This document shows, in pieces, positions 26,632 through 35,671 of a stretch of DNA of 64,000 nt. Numbering within the stretch: position 1 is the first letter of the stretch; the number at the start of each line of letters is the position of its first letter. The notes beneath the pieces are model-generated. The model ran no database searches and was not told where the DNA came from. It was given only the letters and a program-made list of their open reading frames with translations. Source of the stretch: Erythrobacter sanguineus (GTDB lineage Bacteria > Pseudomonadota > Alphaproteobacteria > Sphingomonadales > Sphingomonadaceae); NCBI RefSeq assembly GCF_900143235.1, contig NZ_FRDF01000009.1, positions 62,001 through 126,000 of the forward strand. Reading direction: 5' to 3'. A program made the translations under genes and the position numbers.

Positions 26632-27714
26632 ATGACCATCACTCAAGTCCATGTCCGCAAAGCCGCTCTGAACGATGCGACGCTGGCCGAAGTGCCGCTC
26701 GCCCCTCTGGCCGAAGGCGCCGTTCGGTTCGCGGTGGAAAGTTTCTCGGTCACTGCCAACAACATCACCTATGCGGTGGTGGGCGACGGGTTCAAATATT
26801 GGGATTTCTTTCCTGCTCCCGCCGGCATGGGCATCGTGCCGATGTGGGGTCATGCGCAGGTGATCGAAAGCCGGCACCCCGATATCGCCGTGGGCGAGCG
26901 GGTCTATGGCTATTTGCCGATGGCGAGCCATCTGGATGTGCGGCCCGGCAAGATCAGCCCCGGCGGATTTCTCGACACCACCGATTACCGCCAGCCGATG
27001 AGCCCGGTCTATAACAGCTACACCCGACTTGCGGCCGACCCGGAGCATGACCCGGCGCATGAGGCCGAACGCATGATCTTCGGCCCGCTGTTCCGCACCG
27101 GGTTCCTGATCGAATACTTCCTGCGCGGCGAGAACTGGTTCGGGGCCGAGCAACTGGTGGTCACCAGCGCCTCATCGAAGACCGCGATGGGCCTTGCCAG
27201 CGTGGCGCGGCAGCAATCGCCCGGCATCCGGCGTATCGGACTCACATCGAAGGGCAATGTCACCTTTGTCGAAGCGAGCGGGCTGTATGACGATGTCATC
27301 GCCTATGATGATCTGGAACGCCTGCCCGTGCTGCGCAGCGTCAGTGTTGATTTTGCGGGCAATGCCGATCTGCTGGCGCGGGTGCACCGCCACTTCGAAG
27401 ATGCCCTTGCCCATTCGGCGCTGGTCGGCGTGACCCATATCGAAGCCCGCTCGACCTTTGGCGGCGGGGAACCGCTGCCGGGCCCGAAACCCGCCCTGTT
27501 CTTCGCGCCCGATCACGCCGTCGCCTTCTTCAAGGCGCACGGGGCCGAAGAAGGCGGCAAGCTGGTCGCGGCCGCATGGCGCGAATTCCTCGCGGCGGCG
27601 GATGGCACCATCACGATCGAGCGTCACAAGGGTCTTGGCGAGGCGCGCGCGGTGTTCCTCGAAATGCTCGGCGGCAAGGTTGACCCGGCCAAGGGGATCG
27701 TGATCGAGCCTTGA
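26632..27714 (+). CDS. DUF2855 family protein
   Basis: A 360-residue protein. The ATG at 26632 follows AAGAGGAG with good spacing; the longer frame overlaps the GST gene. Sequences such as SVTANNITYAVVGDGFKYWDFFPAP, GVVPMWGHA-like IVPMWGHAQVIES and the Rossmann-like VVTSASSKTAMGLAS match DUF2855, which is related to quinone-reductase/MDR folds without the zinc ligands. A lipid-related role is possible but unproven. Confidence 0.75.
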   Translation: MTITQVHVRKAALNDATLAEVPLAPLAEGAVRFAVESFSVTANNITYAVVGDGFKYWDFFPAPAGMGIVPMWGHAQVIESRHPDIAVGERVYGYLPMASHLDVRPGKISPGGFLDTTDYRQPMSPVYNSYTRLAADPEHDPAHEAERMIFGPLFRTGFLIEYFLRGENWFGAEQLVVTSASSKTAMGLASVARQQSPGIRRIGLTSKGNVTFVEASGLYDDVIAYDDLERLPVLRSVSVDFAGNADLLARVHRHFEDALAHSALVGVTHIEARSTFGGGEPLPGPKPALFFAPDHAVAFFKAHGAEEGGKLVAAAWREFLAAADGTITIERHKGLGEARAVFLEMLGGKVDPAKGIVIEP

Positions 27715-27725
27715 CAGGGCGCGGC

Positions 27726-27751
27726 GAAGCGGCGGATTATTCCGCCGCTTC
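27726..27751. terminator. hairpin between convergent DUF2855 and amidohydrolase genes
   Basis: GAAGCGGCGGA (27726-27736) pairs perfectly over 11 bp with TCCGCCGCTTC (27741-27751), loop TTAT. It starts 12 bp after the DUF2855 stop and overlaps the last codons of the convergent amidohydrolase. It probably ends the plus-strand transcript; no T-run follows. Confidence 0.5.
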
Positions 27752-29503
27752 GGCCATCTCGACCCGCTGCGGGCCGCGGATCAAGCCGCCGGGGGTTTCG
27801 CCGGTCCAAGCCCCACCGCGGAAGGTCACAGCGCCGCACTTGATCGTGGCGACATAGCCCTCGGCCTTCTGCAGCAACCGCTTGCCGCCAGCGGGCAGAT
27901 CAAAGGCGAGCCACGGCTTGCCCAGCTTCAGTGCATCCATGTCGATCACGTTCAAGTCAGCCAGATAGCCCGGCGCAATAACCCCGCGATCCTCCAGCCC
28001 GTACAGCAGTGCGGTATCGCGGCACTGCCGCTTGATCGCCTGCTCCAGACTGATCCGTTCCCCGCGCCTGCGGCTCTTCACCCAATGTTCCAGCATGAAG
28101 GTGGGCGAGGCCGCATCGCAGATCGTCCCGCAATGCGCGCCACCATCCGACAGCGAATTCACCGTGTCTTCTGCGTGCTGGAGCGGGTGCAGGAAATCGA
28201 GGTTCCCTTCCGCATAATTGAGGATCGGCAGGTAGATGAATCCCTTCCCATCGCCTGCGCAAAGCAGGTCATAGGCATATTCCTGCGCGTCCATCCCCGC
28301 CGCGCGGGCACGGGCGTTGACGCTTGCCTCGGGCGCTGGCTCGTAATCGAAATCCGGGTCCATCTCATATTGCAGCGCCCAACCCTGGGTGATCACCATG
28401 ACCACGCCGATGATGTCCATCGGGGCCTCGGAATAATCATTGGCCTCGGCCAGCAATTGCGCCTTGAACGCCGGGTCGAGCAGTTTCGCCTTCTGCGCAT
28501 CCCAAGGCAGGTCCTTGATCGCCTGCCAGCTCGGGCGGAAGGCGAAGGGGTTCACCGTGCCTTGCCACGCCATGATGATGCCATTGCCGCGCAGCGCGAT
28601 CTGGGCGACGATATTGGCGCCATTGTCGTTTTCGGCGCGCATCAGGGCGATCTGTTCATCGAGCGGCATTTCCTTGGCGATGGATTGCAGCGCGGCGAAG
28701 GTGACGGGGATGCCGGCCTCGCGGCTCAGCTTGCCCATCCATGCAAATTCGTTCCATTCGCGCTTGAGGTCGCTCGCCATCTCGAACACGGCATGGCCGC
28801 CTGCGGCCTTGGCGCGGCCCATCGCCTTGCCGATGGCGACCAATTCTTCGGGCGTGGCGGTGGTGCCGGGGACAAGCTCGCCATCGACCGATTTGTGCAG
28901 CACCGTGCGCGAGGTGGAAAAGCCCAGCGCGCCTGCGCGCACGCCTTCTTCGACGATGGCGGACATGGCGGCGATATCCTCGGCGGTCGGCACAGCGCCC
29001 GGCTGTTCGCGTTCGCCCAGCACATAGGCCCGCACCGCGCCGTGCGGGACATGGGTGCCGACATCGACAGTGCGGGGGAGTTTCTCCAGCGCGTCGAGAT
29101 ATTCGGGGAAGGTCTCCCAGTCCCACGTCATCCCTTCGGCAAGCGCGGTGCCGGGGATGTCCTCCACCCCTTCCATCAGGCTGATCAGCCATTCGTGGCG
29201 ATCGGGCTTGGCAGGCGCAAAGCCGACCCCGCAATTGCCCATGACGACGGTGGTCACCCCGTGCCAGCTTGAAGGGGCCATTTCCTGATCCCAGGTGGCC
29301 TGCCCATCATAATGGGTGTGGATGTCGACAAAACCGGGGGTGACGACCTTGCCGGTCGCGTCGATTTCCTCGGCGGCGGTGCCGTTGATGGTGCCGACCG
29401 CGACGATCAGCCCGTCCTTCACCGCAACATCGCCGGTGAAGCCGGGTGCGCCGGTGCCGTCAACAATCGTGCCGCCCCGGATGATGAGGTCGTAATGCGC
29501 CAT
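27737..29503 (-). CDS. N-acyl-D-amino-acid deacylase-like amidohydrolase
   Basis: A 588-residue member of the amidohydrolase-3 branch. The N-terminal beta-sandwich [21 protein letters not shown], the metal motif [32 protein letters not shown] and the late [15 protein letters not shown] follow D-aminoacylase/dihydroorotase-like enzymes. The likely reaction is zinc-dependent hydrolysis of an amide or N-acyl bond. Substrate uncertain; 'D-aminoacylase' annotations in this group are often unproven. Start ATG at 29503 with GGGAGAGA upstream. Confidence 0.85.
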   Translation of the reverse strand: MAHYDLIIRGGTIVDGTGAPGFTGDVAVKDGLIVAVGTINGTAAEEIDATGKVVTPGFVDIHTHYDGQATWDQEMAPSSWHGVTTVVMGNCGVGFAPAKPDRHEWLISLMEGVEDIPGTALAEGMTWDWETFPEYLDALEKLPRTVDVGTHVPHGAVRAYVLGEREQPGAVPTAEDIAAMSAIVEEGVRAGALGFSTSRTVLHKSVDGELVPGTTATPEELVAIGKAMGRAKAAGGHAVFEMASDLKREWNEFAWMGKLSREAGIPVTFAALQSIAKEMPLDEQIALMRAENDNGANIVAQIALRGNGIIMAWQGTVNPFAFRPSWQAIKDLPWDAQKAKLLDPAFKAQLLAEANDYSEAPMDIIGVVMVITQGWALQYEMDPDFDYEPAPEASVNARARAAGMDAQEYAYDLLCAGDGKGFIYLPILNYAEGNLDFLHPLQHAEDTVNSLSDGGAHCGTICDAASPTFMLEHWVKSRRRGERISLEQAIKRQCRDTALLYGLEDRGVIAPGYLADLNVIDMDALKLGKPWLAFDLPAGGKRLLQKAEGYVATIKCGAVTFRGGAWTGETPGGLIRGPQRVEMAEAAE

Positions 29504-29761
29504 GTTTTCTCTCTCCCTTATTGGCCCGGATCATGTCGCAAAGCGTGCTGGCCTGCAAGATCGTCGGAAAGCCAAGCCTTGTGTCATGCACGGGGCGACA
29601 AGTGGGAGAACGACAGAAAATCACCCAACGTCAGACACAGCGCAGCCGCTTGCGACGCGCCAAACGCCGTCGCCTAGCGGGCTATCTGGCGCAAACCCGC
29701 ATCACACGATCTTGCAACGCAAAACATCAGGCTCGGCCCAAGCGCAGCCCGCGCCGCTGGC

Positions 29762-30625
29762 TTACGCCGCCGCCATTCGCCGCGCCTCTTTTTCCGTTTC
29801 CGGCGCATCGAGGAATTCGCGGATTGCCGCCACGCTTTCATCGGCGTGGGTCAGCAGGAACAGGTGGCCACCGCCTTCGAATGTCTGCAGCCGCGAATTG
29901 GGTATCATCGCCTTCAGGATCTTGCCATTGGCAAGCGGCACGATCTGGTCATCCTCCCCCATCATGATCAGCGTCTGCTTGCTCATGAAGGGCAGGGCAG
30001 GCAGGCTGGACCAACCCATCATGCACAAAAGCTGATACATGTAGCCGCGCGGGGAAGGGGGCTTCAGCCGCCCGATATGGCTGTCTTTCTGATGTTCGGC
30101 CCCGTCCTTGTCGACCCCGCCGTAAAGCGTGGCGAAATGTTCGTTCATGAATTCTGGGTCGATATAGCGGCGCGGGTCGGCCATCTTGCTGAAGGCCGCC
30201 GGATTGCCCGGCACCATCACCATGCCCGGCGTGGTCGCGATCAGCGTCAACCGGCGGGTGCGCATCGGATGCTGCAGCGCAAAGTGCTGCGCCATCGCGC
30301 CGCCCCACGAAACGCCCATGACGTCGACTTCCTCAAGCCCGTATCGCCCCAGCAACTGGGCTGCGGTCCAGCTCATGGTGAAGGGGTTGTAGGGGATCAG
30401 CGGATCGGGTGATTCGCCCGTTCCCGGCATGTCGAACATGATGAAGCCGCGTTCTGGCATGGCAGCGGCAAGCGGGGCCACGGCCTCGATATTTGCGCCG
30501 ATGCCGTTGAAGAACAGGACCGGAAGATGATCGGACGGCATATTGAGGCGCCATGCCGCAGTCCGTAGCGTCCGGCCGCCCACTTCTTCCATCGTGACGA
30601 CCGCGTCGTCCATTGCATTGGCCAC
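29762..30625 (-). CDS. phaZ: poly(3-hydroxyalkanoate) depolymerase (intracellular)
   Basis: A 287-residue alpha/beta hydrolase that mobilises stored PHA. FFNGIGANIEAVAPLAAAM, nucleophile GVSWGGAMAQ, MMGEDDQIVPLANGK with the acidic residue and GGGHLFLLTH with histidine match the medium-chain-length PhaZ type. It follows phaC on the same strand, as in PHA operons. Start: GTG at 30625 with AAAGGACGG upstream; the ATG four codons later is an alternative. Confidence 0.88.
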   Translation of the reverse strand: MANAMDDAVVTMEEVGGRTLRTAAWRLNMPSDHLPVLFFNGIGANIEAVAPLAAAMPERGFIMFDMPGTGESPDPLIPYNPFTMSWTAAQLLGRYGLEEVDVMGVSWGGAMAQHFALQHPMRTRRLTLIATTPGMVMVPGNPAAFSKMADPRRYIDPEFMNEHFATLYGGVDKDGAEHQKDSHIGRLKPPSPRGYMYQLLCMMGWSSLPALPFMSKQTLIMMGEDDQIVPLANGKILKAMIPNSRLQTFEGGGHLFLLTHADESVAAIREFLDAPETEKEARRMAAA

Positions 30626-30666
30626 GAAAAACCCGTCCTTTCTGTGCGCCTGATGCGGCGCGGGTC

Positions 30667-30700
30667 GGGCGCGCGCGTTGATCCCTTAACGCGCGCGCCC
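30667..30700. other. 13-bp perfect stem-loop between phaC and phaZ
   Basis: GGGCGCGCGCGTT (30667-30679) pairs perfectly with AACGCGCGCGCCC (30688-30700), loop of 8 nt. It sits in the 132-bp gap after the phaC stop and before the phaZ start, within the probable phaC-phaZ transcript. It may partly terminate the transcript or protect the phaC 3' end from exonucleases, which would make the synthase mRNA more abundant than that of the depolymerase. Confidence 0.65.
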
Positions 30701-30757
30701 ACATCAAATTTCACGCCCGCGCTGCCCCCTCGGCACCGCTTGCGCTGCACTGCAATA

Positions 30758-32455
30758 TCAGACTTCTTCGATAACGTAGAGTCCCGGTGCCGGGTCGAGC
30801 GGCTGATATGTGTCATTGCCCAGGGCTTCAGGCGCGGGTTTGGTCTTGCCAGAGCGCGCCTGCACCCATTCCATCCATGCCGGCCACCAGCTGCCCTTCA
30901 CCTCTTCGGTGCCCTGCAGCCATGCGTCGGGGGTGGCGGGGAGCTTGCCCTTCTTTTTCTGGACGTAATACTTGGCCTTGGGATTGGTCGGCGGGTTGAG
31001 GATCGCCTGCATGTGGCCCGATTGGCTGAGCACGTAGGTCACGTCCTTGGAACCGAACAGCTGGGTCGAACGATAGGTCGCCTTCCACGGGGTGATGTGA
31101 TCGGTTACCCCGCCGAGGATGAACAGATCGGATGTGACTTTGCTGAGGTCGATCTTGTGATCCACCATCTCGACCTCGCCCGGCTTGGTGAAGGCGAGGG
31201 TTTCGTAGATCGTCAGGAAATCGCCCATCAGGCTGGCCGAGAGGTTGGTCGCGTCGGCATTCCAGAACAAGACGTCAAAGGCCGGCGGATCGGCGCCGAG
31301 CAGGTAGTTGTTGATGACATAGTTCCAGACCAGATCGTTGGGACGCAGCCAAGCAAAGCCCCGCGCCAGATCATCCGCCTTGATCACGCCGGCCTTCTGC
31401 GCGCGCTGGCGGGCGAGCTTCATGCCGTTTTCGGACACCAGCGATCCGGCCTCGATATCGGTTGCCTTGGGGTGCAGCACGCAGACCATCAGCGTCAGGG
31501 TGCCGAGCAGGTCGGATCCGTCGGCGGCGAGCTTCGATGCCAGCATCGCGGCGGTCTGCCCGCCCGAACAGCCGGCCGAAACATTAACTTTCTTCGCCCC
31601 GGTGATGGCCGCGACCGCCTCCATCGCCTCGCGGCAGGAATGGACGTAATCGGTCATCCCCCAGCGGCCCTGCTCCTTGGTCGGGTTGCGCCACGATATG
31701 ACGAAGGTCTGGATGCCGTTGTCGACCTGCCATTTCACCACCGACTTATCGGGCGACAGATCGTTGATGTACATCTTGTTGATCTGCGGCGGGATGGTGA
31801 GCTGGGGGATTTCGTACACGTCGTCCGTGGTCGGGGCGTAGTGGATCAGCTCCATCATCTCGGTCCGCAGCACCACGGCGCCCTTGGACGTGGCGACATT
31901 CTCGCCCAGTTTGAACGGGCGCTTGTCGACCTGGCTGACCATGCCCTTGTTATGGACGAGATCATTATAGGCGTTCTGGAGGCCCTTGATCAGGCTCAGC
32001 CCGCCGGAATCGATCAGCCGTTTTTGCGCGGTCGGATTGCCGGCGAGGGTGTTGGTCGGTGCAAGGCCATCAAGGATGATGTTGGCGATGAAATTCGCAC
32101 GGTTACGCTCAAGCTCGTCGAGCTCCAGCTCCTCGAGCCAGCTGCGCATCCCCTTCTGCACCGCGAGGTAATATTGCGCGCCTGCGCGGAAGAACGGGTT
32201 GAATGCCCAGGCCGGGTCCATGAACCGCTTGTCCTTGGGGTCGGGGGCGAGCTCGCTCTTGCCGGTCAGGATCTTGACCATGTCCTGCGCCATCGCGGTG
32301 GAGTGGCGGATGAATCGGGTCGGATCGGAGGCAGTCTCGCGCAGCAGCAGCGCGACCGCGCTGACGAAATCCTCGCGGGCGACGCCGATCAGTGGCCCAA
32401 GCGCAGAGGTCGACTGGGCTGCCTCGTTCTCGAGCCGTACTTCGCTGTCTGCCAT
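30758..32455 (-). CDS. phaC: polyhydroxyalkanoate synthase
   Basis: A 565-residue PHA polymerase that joins (R)-3-hydroxyacyl-CoA monomers. The lipase-box-like nucleophile is Cys in SAGCSGGQTAA, and the catalytic Asp and His are in GGVTDHITPW and LSQSGHMQAI. PFKLGENVATSKGAVV and INKMYINDLSPDKSVVKW fit class II or the closely related single-subunit synthases. No phaE/phaR subunit gene is beside it, consistent with this. The start MADSEVRLEN at 32455 has AAAAGGGG upstream; the open frame to 32695 has no coding signal. Confidence 0.94.
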   Translation of the reverse strand: MADSEVRLENEAAQSTSALGPLIGVAREDFVSAVALLLRETASDPTRFIRHSTAMAQDMVKILTGKSELAPDPKDKRFMDPAWAFNPFFRAGAQYYLAVQKGMRSWLEELELDELERNRANFIANIILDGLAPTNTLAGNPTAQKRLIDSGGLSLIKGLQNAYNDLVHNKGMVSQVDKRPFKLGENVATSKGAVVLRTEMMELIHYAPTTDDVYEIPQLTIPPQINKMYINDLSPDKSVVKWQVDNGIQTFVISWRNPTKEQGRWGMTDYVHSCREAMEAVAAITGAKKVNVSAGCSGGQTAAMLASKLAADGSDLLGTLTLMVCVLHPKATDIEAGSLVSENGMKLARQRAQKAGVIKADDLARGFAWLRPNDLVWNYVINNYLLGADPPAFDVLFWNADATNLSASLMGDFLTIYETLAFTKPGEVEMVDHKIDLSKVTSDLFILGGVTDHITPWKATYRSTQLFGSKDVTYVLSQSGHMQAILNPPTNPKAKYYVQKKKGKLPATPDAWLQGTEEVKGSWWPAWMEWVQARSGKTKPAPEALGNDTYQPLDPAPGLYVIEEV

Positions 32456-32568
32456 CGGATCCCCTTTTCCTGCCTGTTTTTCTTGTGCGGCGCTGCGCCA
32501 CTGACACGATGCAGCCAGCTTGCCCAACTTGCAAGCATCACGCGCCTGTGACCTGTCAATCCCTGCGG

Positions 32569-32612
32569 TTGGGTCTCCGCGCCGCAAGATTTGGGTCTCC
32601 GCGCCACAAGAA
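32569..32612. repeat. 22-bp tandem repeat in the phaC / GGDEF divergent promoter region
   Basis: Two adjacent 22-bp units, 32569-32590 and 32591-32612, both begin TTGGGTCTCCGCGCC and differ at two positions. They lie 114-157 bp upstream of the phaC start and 61-104 bp upstream of the GGDEF protein start, so they could be regulator sites for either gene. Confidence 0.7.
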
Positions 32613-32672
32613 AGGTCTTGTTTACCCTTTCGATTCACGCTTTTCCAAGGCGTGGCAGGGCATTGCCCGCCC

Positions 32673-35390
32673 ATGTCAGGGTCAACCCTTCGCACTGATC
32701 ATAACCGCGCGGCGCCTCCGCTCGCGGAACGGCGCCCGCTGGCGCTGGTGGCGGATGCCGGGGACAAGCAGTCCGGGCCGCGCCGTCAGGAGGATCGCCG
32801 TACCCCGGACCGGCTTCTGCCCGAGCAGGTGGCGGGGCTGCGCACGGACGCGACCGGACTGGGGCTCGACCGGCCATTCTACCTTCCCCGCCAGATGCAT
32901 GGTCTGGCGGTGTCGATATTCTTCGCCCTAGCGATTGGCACGGTGATGATGCGGGAGATGCCGTCGTTGCCGATGGCGCTGGCCGCGCTTGTCGCCGTCA
33001 CGATTTTCGCTGCCGGGGGCATCTTCTCCGCGATCGAGCGCCATTCCGGCAAGCACCGGGTGTTGCAGACCATGCTGGTCGCGGTTGCGGTGGTTCTGCC
33101 CATGGCCTGTGCCGGCTTTGCGCTGGCGATGGGGATCGGGGCCGGGGTGCCGTGGCAATGGGCGGTGGCGACACTGGTGTGCATCAACGCGGCAGCCGCT
33201 ATCCTGTTTTCCGGACGGATGGTTTCGCTGTTCTGTGCCAAGCTTGCCAGCTGGGCGGGTTTTGCAATGGCCGCGCCCGGTCTTGTCACCTGGGCCGCGC
33301 TGGCGGGGATGGCGGCGACGCTGGCGCTGATTGCGCGGATCGAATGGCGCGCAGCCGAACGGCGCCGGGTCTTGCGCGATGCCCGCGAACGGGTGGCCGC
33401 GCGCGCCGAGGATATCCTCAGAAGCTTCGAGGAAAGCGGGCAGGGCTGGTTCTGGGAAAGCGACCGTCGTGGGCTGCTGACCTATATTTCCCCCAAGGTC
33501 GCACGGGTGCTGGGTCGCGGCGAGGCGGAAATGGTCGGGCAGCCGCTCGGCATCATCGTCAATCCGGGAGCCAGCGGGCTGGAGGCCGAGCGCACGCTTT
33601 CCTTCCACCTTTCCGCGCGTTCCGCCTTCGAGGATGTCGAAGTCCGCGCTGCCGCGCCGGGTGAAGAACGCTGGTGGGCGCTGACCGGCCGCCCGGTCTA
33701 TGATAATTACAACAACTTCTGTGGTTTCCGCGGCCATGGCACCGACCTGACCGAGCAGCGCCGGAGCGAGCAGCAGGTCACGCGCCTTGCCCATTATGAT
33801 TCGCTGACCGGCCTCGCCAACCGCGTGCAGATGAGCCAGGTGCTTGAGCAGATCCTTTCCGCGCCGGCCCGGCGCGAGCGCGCCTGCGCGGTGCTGATGC
33901 TGGATCTCGACCGCTTCAAGCAGGTCAACGACACCCTCGGCCATCCGGCGGGTGATGCGCTGCTGAAACAGGTTGCCCAGCGGCTTGAACGGGTGATCGG
34001 CGCGCAGGGGCGCTGCGGGCGTCTGGGCGGGGACGAATTCAAGGTGATCATTGCGGGCGAACAGCCGCGCACACGGCTGGAAATGATCGCACAGGAGATC
34101 ATCACCAGCCTTTCAAAACCCTACAGCGTCAATGGCCAGAGCGTGGTGATCGGTGCCTCGGTCGGGATTGCGCGCGCACCGGTTGACGGAACGACCTGCG
34201 ATGAAATCATCCGCAATGTCGATCTGGCGCTTTATGCGGCCAAGGATGCCGGGCGCGGCTGTTGCCGGTTCTATGCTGCGGATCTGCACGCGGCGGTGGA
34301 GGAACGCGCCGCGCTGGAACAGGACCTGCGCGACGCGGTTGCGCGCGGCGAATTGCAATTATTCTATCAGCCGGTGGTCTATGCCGCGAGCGAGACCATC
34401 GTCGGCTTCGAGGCGCTGATGCGCTGGCAACACCCGACGCGCGGCGCGCTTTCGCCATCCAAGTTCGTGCCGGTTGCCGAAGATGCGGGCCTGATTGACC
34501 GCCTTGGGCAATGGGCGCTGCGCACGGCCTGCGCTGACCTTGCCAAATGGCCGGAGAACATCTCCTGCTCGGTCAATGTCTCCGCCTTGCAATTCGCCAA
34601 TCCCGAATTGCCGACCATCATCGCCAATGCGCTGGCGCATAGCGGCGTTGATCCGGCGCGGCTTGAGCTGGAAATCACCGAAAGCGTGTTCCTGAACGAT
34701 ACCGCCGGGATCGAGACGATGTTCCGGGCGCTCAAGGATCTGGGGGTGCGGCTCGCCCTCGATGATTTCGGCACCGGTTATTCCTCGCTCGGCTATCTGC
34801 GCAAGGCGCCTTTCGATCGTATCAAGATCGACCGCAGCTTCGTGCGCGGCGCGAGCGAGCAGGGCAGCCGCAACGGCGCGATCATCGCCTCGATCACAAG
34901 CCTTGCCGAAGTGCTGCAGATGGACACCACCGCAGAAGGGGTGGAAACCCATGACGAGCTTGAACTGGTGCGACTGCTCGGCTGCAGCCATGTGCAGGGG
35001 CATATCTATTTCACGCCGATGAACGCAGCCGAAGCGGGCGCGCTGGCATCGGGCAGCCTGATCGCCAAACCCAGCGGGCCGCAATCCGCGCGGGCCGAGC
35101 GCAAGGTGCTGCTGCGCCGCGTCGCGGTGATGCACAAGGGGGTCCGCCACAACGCCACCTTGCGCAACATTTCCGAAGGCGGGGCGATGATCGAAGGGCT
35201 GTGGAGCATGGCCCAGGGTCAGGTGCTGCGGGTCGATTTCAGTGCCACCCAGTCGATCACCGGACAGGTGCGCTGGTCGAGCGAAAATTGCGTCGGGATT
35301 GAATTTCACCTTCCGCTCAAGCGCCGTAACGATGGCTCTTATGCACTGCTGAGGAACCGTGAGGCCCTGCCCGGAACCACCGCGGCGTAA
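32673..35390 (+). CDS. membrane PAS-GGDEF-EAL-PilZ cyclic-di-GMP protein
   Basis: A 905-residue protein starting at MSGSTLRTDH. About five or six membrane helices (roughly residues 78-224), a PAS domain (about 240-360), a GGDEF diguanylate-cyclase domain with intact RLGGDEF (about 450), an EAL phosphodiesterase domain and a PilZ-like C-terminal domain (about 800-895, LRNISEGGAMIEG). The EAL domain keeps FEALMRW, NVSALQF, ELEITES, ALDDFGTGYSS, IKIDRSF, TAEGVET and QGHIY, so phosphodiesterase activity is plausible. No RxxD inhibitory site precedes GGDEF. Starts before 32673 are in frame but lack coding signal. Confidence 0.92.
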   Translation: MSGSTLRTDHNRAAPPLAERRPLALVADAGDKQSGPRRQEDRRTPDRLLPEQVAGLRTDATGLGLDRPFYLPRQMHGLAVSIFFALAIGTVMMREMPSLPMALAALVAVTIFAAGGIFSAIERHSGKHRVLQTMLVAVAVVLPMACAGFALAMGIGAGVPWQWAVATLVCINAAAAILFSGRMVSLFCAKLASWAGFAMAAPGLVTWAALAGMAATLALIARIEWRAAERRRVLRDARERVAARAEDILRSFEESGQGWFWESDRRGLLTYISPKVARVLGRGEAEMVGQPLGIIVNPGASGLEAERTLSFHLSARSAFEDVEVRAAAPGEERWWALTGRPVYDNYNNFCGFRGHGTDLTEQRRSEQQVTRLAHYDSLTGLANRVQMSQVLEQILSAPARRERACAVLMLDLDRFKQVNDTLGHPAGDALLKQVAQRLERVIGAQGRCGRLGGDEFKVIIAGEQPRTRLEMIAQEIITSLSKPYSVNGQSVVIGASVGIARAPVDGTTCDEIIRNVDLALYAAKDAGRGCCRFYAADLHAAVEERAALEQDLRDAVARGELQLFYQPVVYAASETIVGFEALMRWQHPTRGALSPSKFVPVAEDAGLIDRLGQWALRTACADLAKWPENISCSVNVSALQFANPELPTIIANALAHSGVDPARLELEITESVFLNDTAGIETMFRALKDLGVRLALDDFGTGYSSLGYLRKAPFDRIKIDRSFVRGASEQGSRNGAIIASITSLAEVLQMDTTAEGVETHDELELVRLLGCSHVQGHIYFTPMNAAEAGALASGSLIAKPSGPQSARAERKVLLRRVAVMHKGVRHNATLRNISEGGAMIEGLWSMAQGQVLRVDFSATQSITGQVRWSSENCVGIEFHLPLKRRNDGSYALLRNREALPGTTAA

Positions 35391-35671
35391 TTGCCGCCCG
35401 CCCGCCTCAGCAGCAAAGGTCACGGCGCTTGGCGATCAAAGGGGACGGCAAAGCCAAAGGGGATGGCAAGGCGCAAACAGCCCGCGCGGCGCTTTGGCAT
35501 TGCCTTTCCGCCCGCTTCAGCTTGAACAAAAACGCCCTGCTTGCCGGTTGGCAATATCCTTCAGGCGCGGATTTTAGCGGAAAAATAACCATCCGGCTTT
35601 ACCCCTGAGTGACGCAAGGCAGGATCCGCAACCGCGCGGAGGCTGTCTGAAGCTTGGAGGTCTGGCTCAAG

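Noticed and set aside
30644..32551. 635-codon open frame on the plus strand
   Set aside because: Antisense to the clear phaC gene; no recognisable motif.
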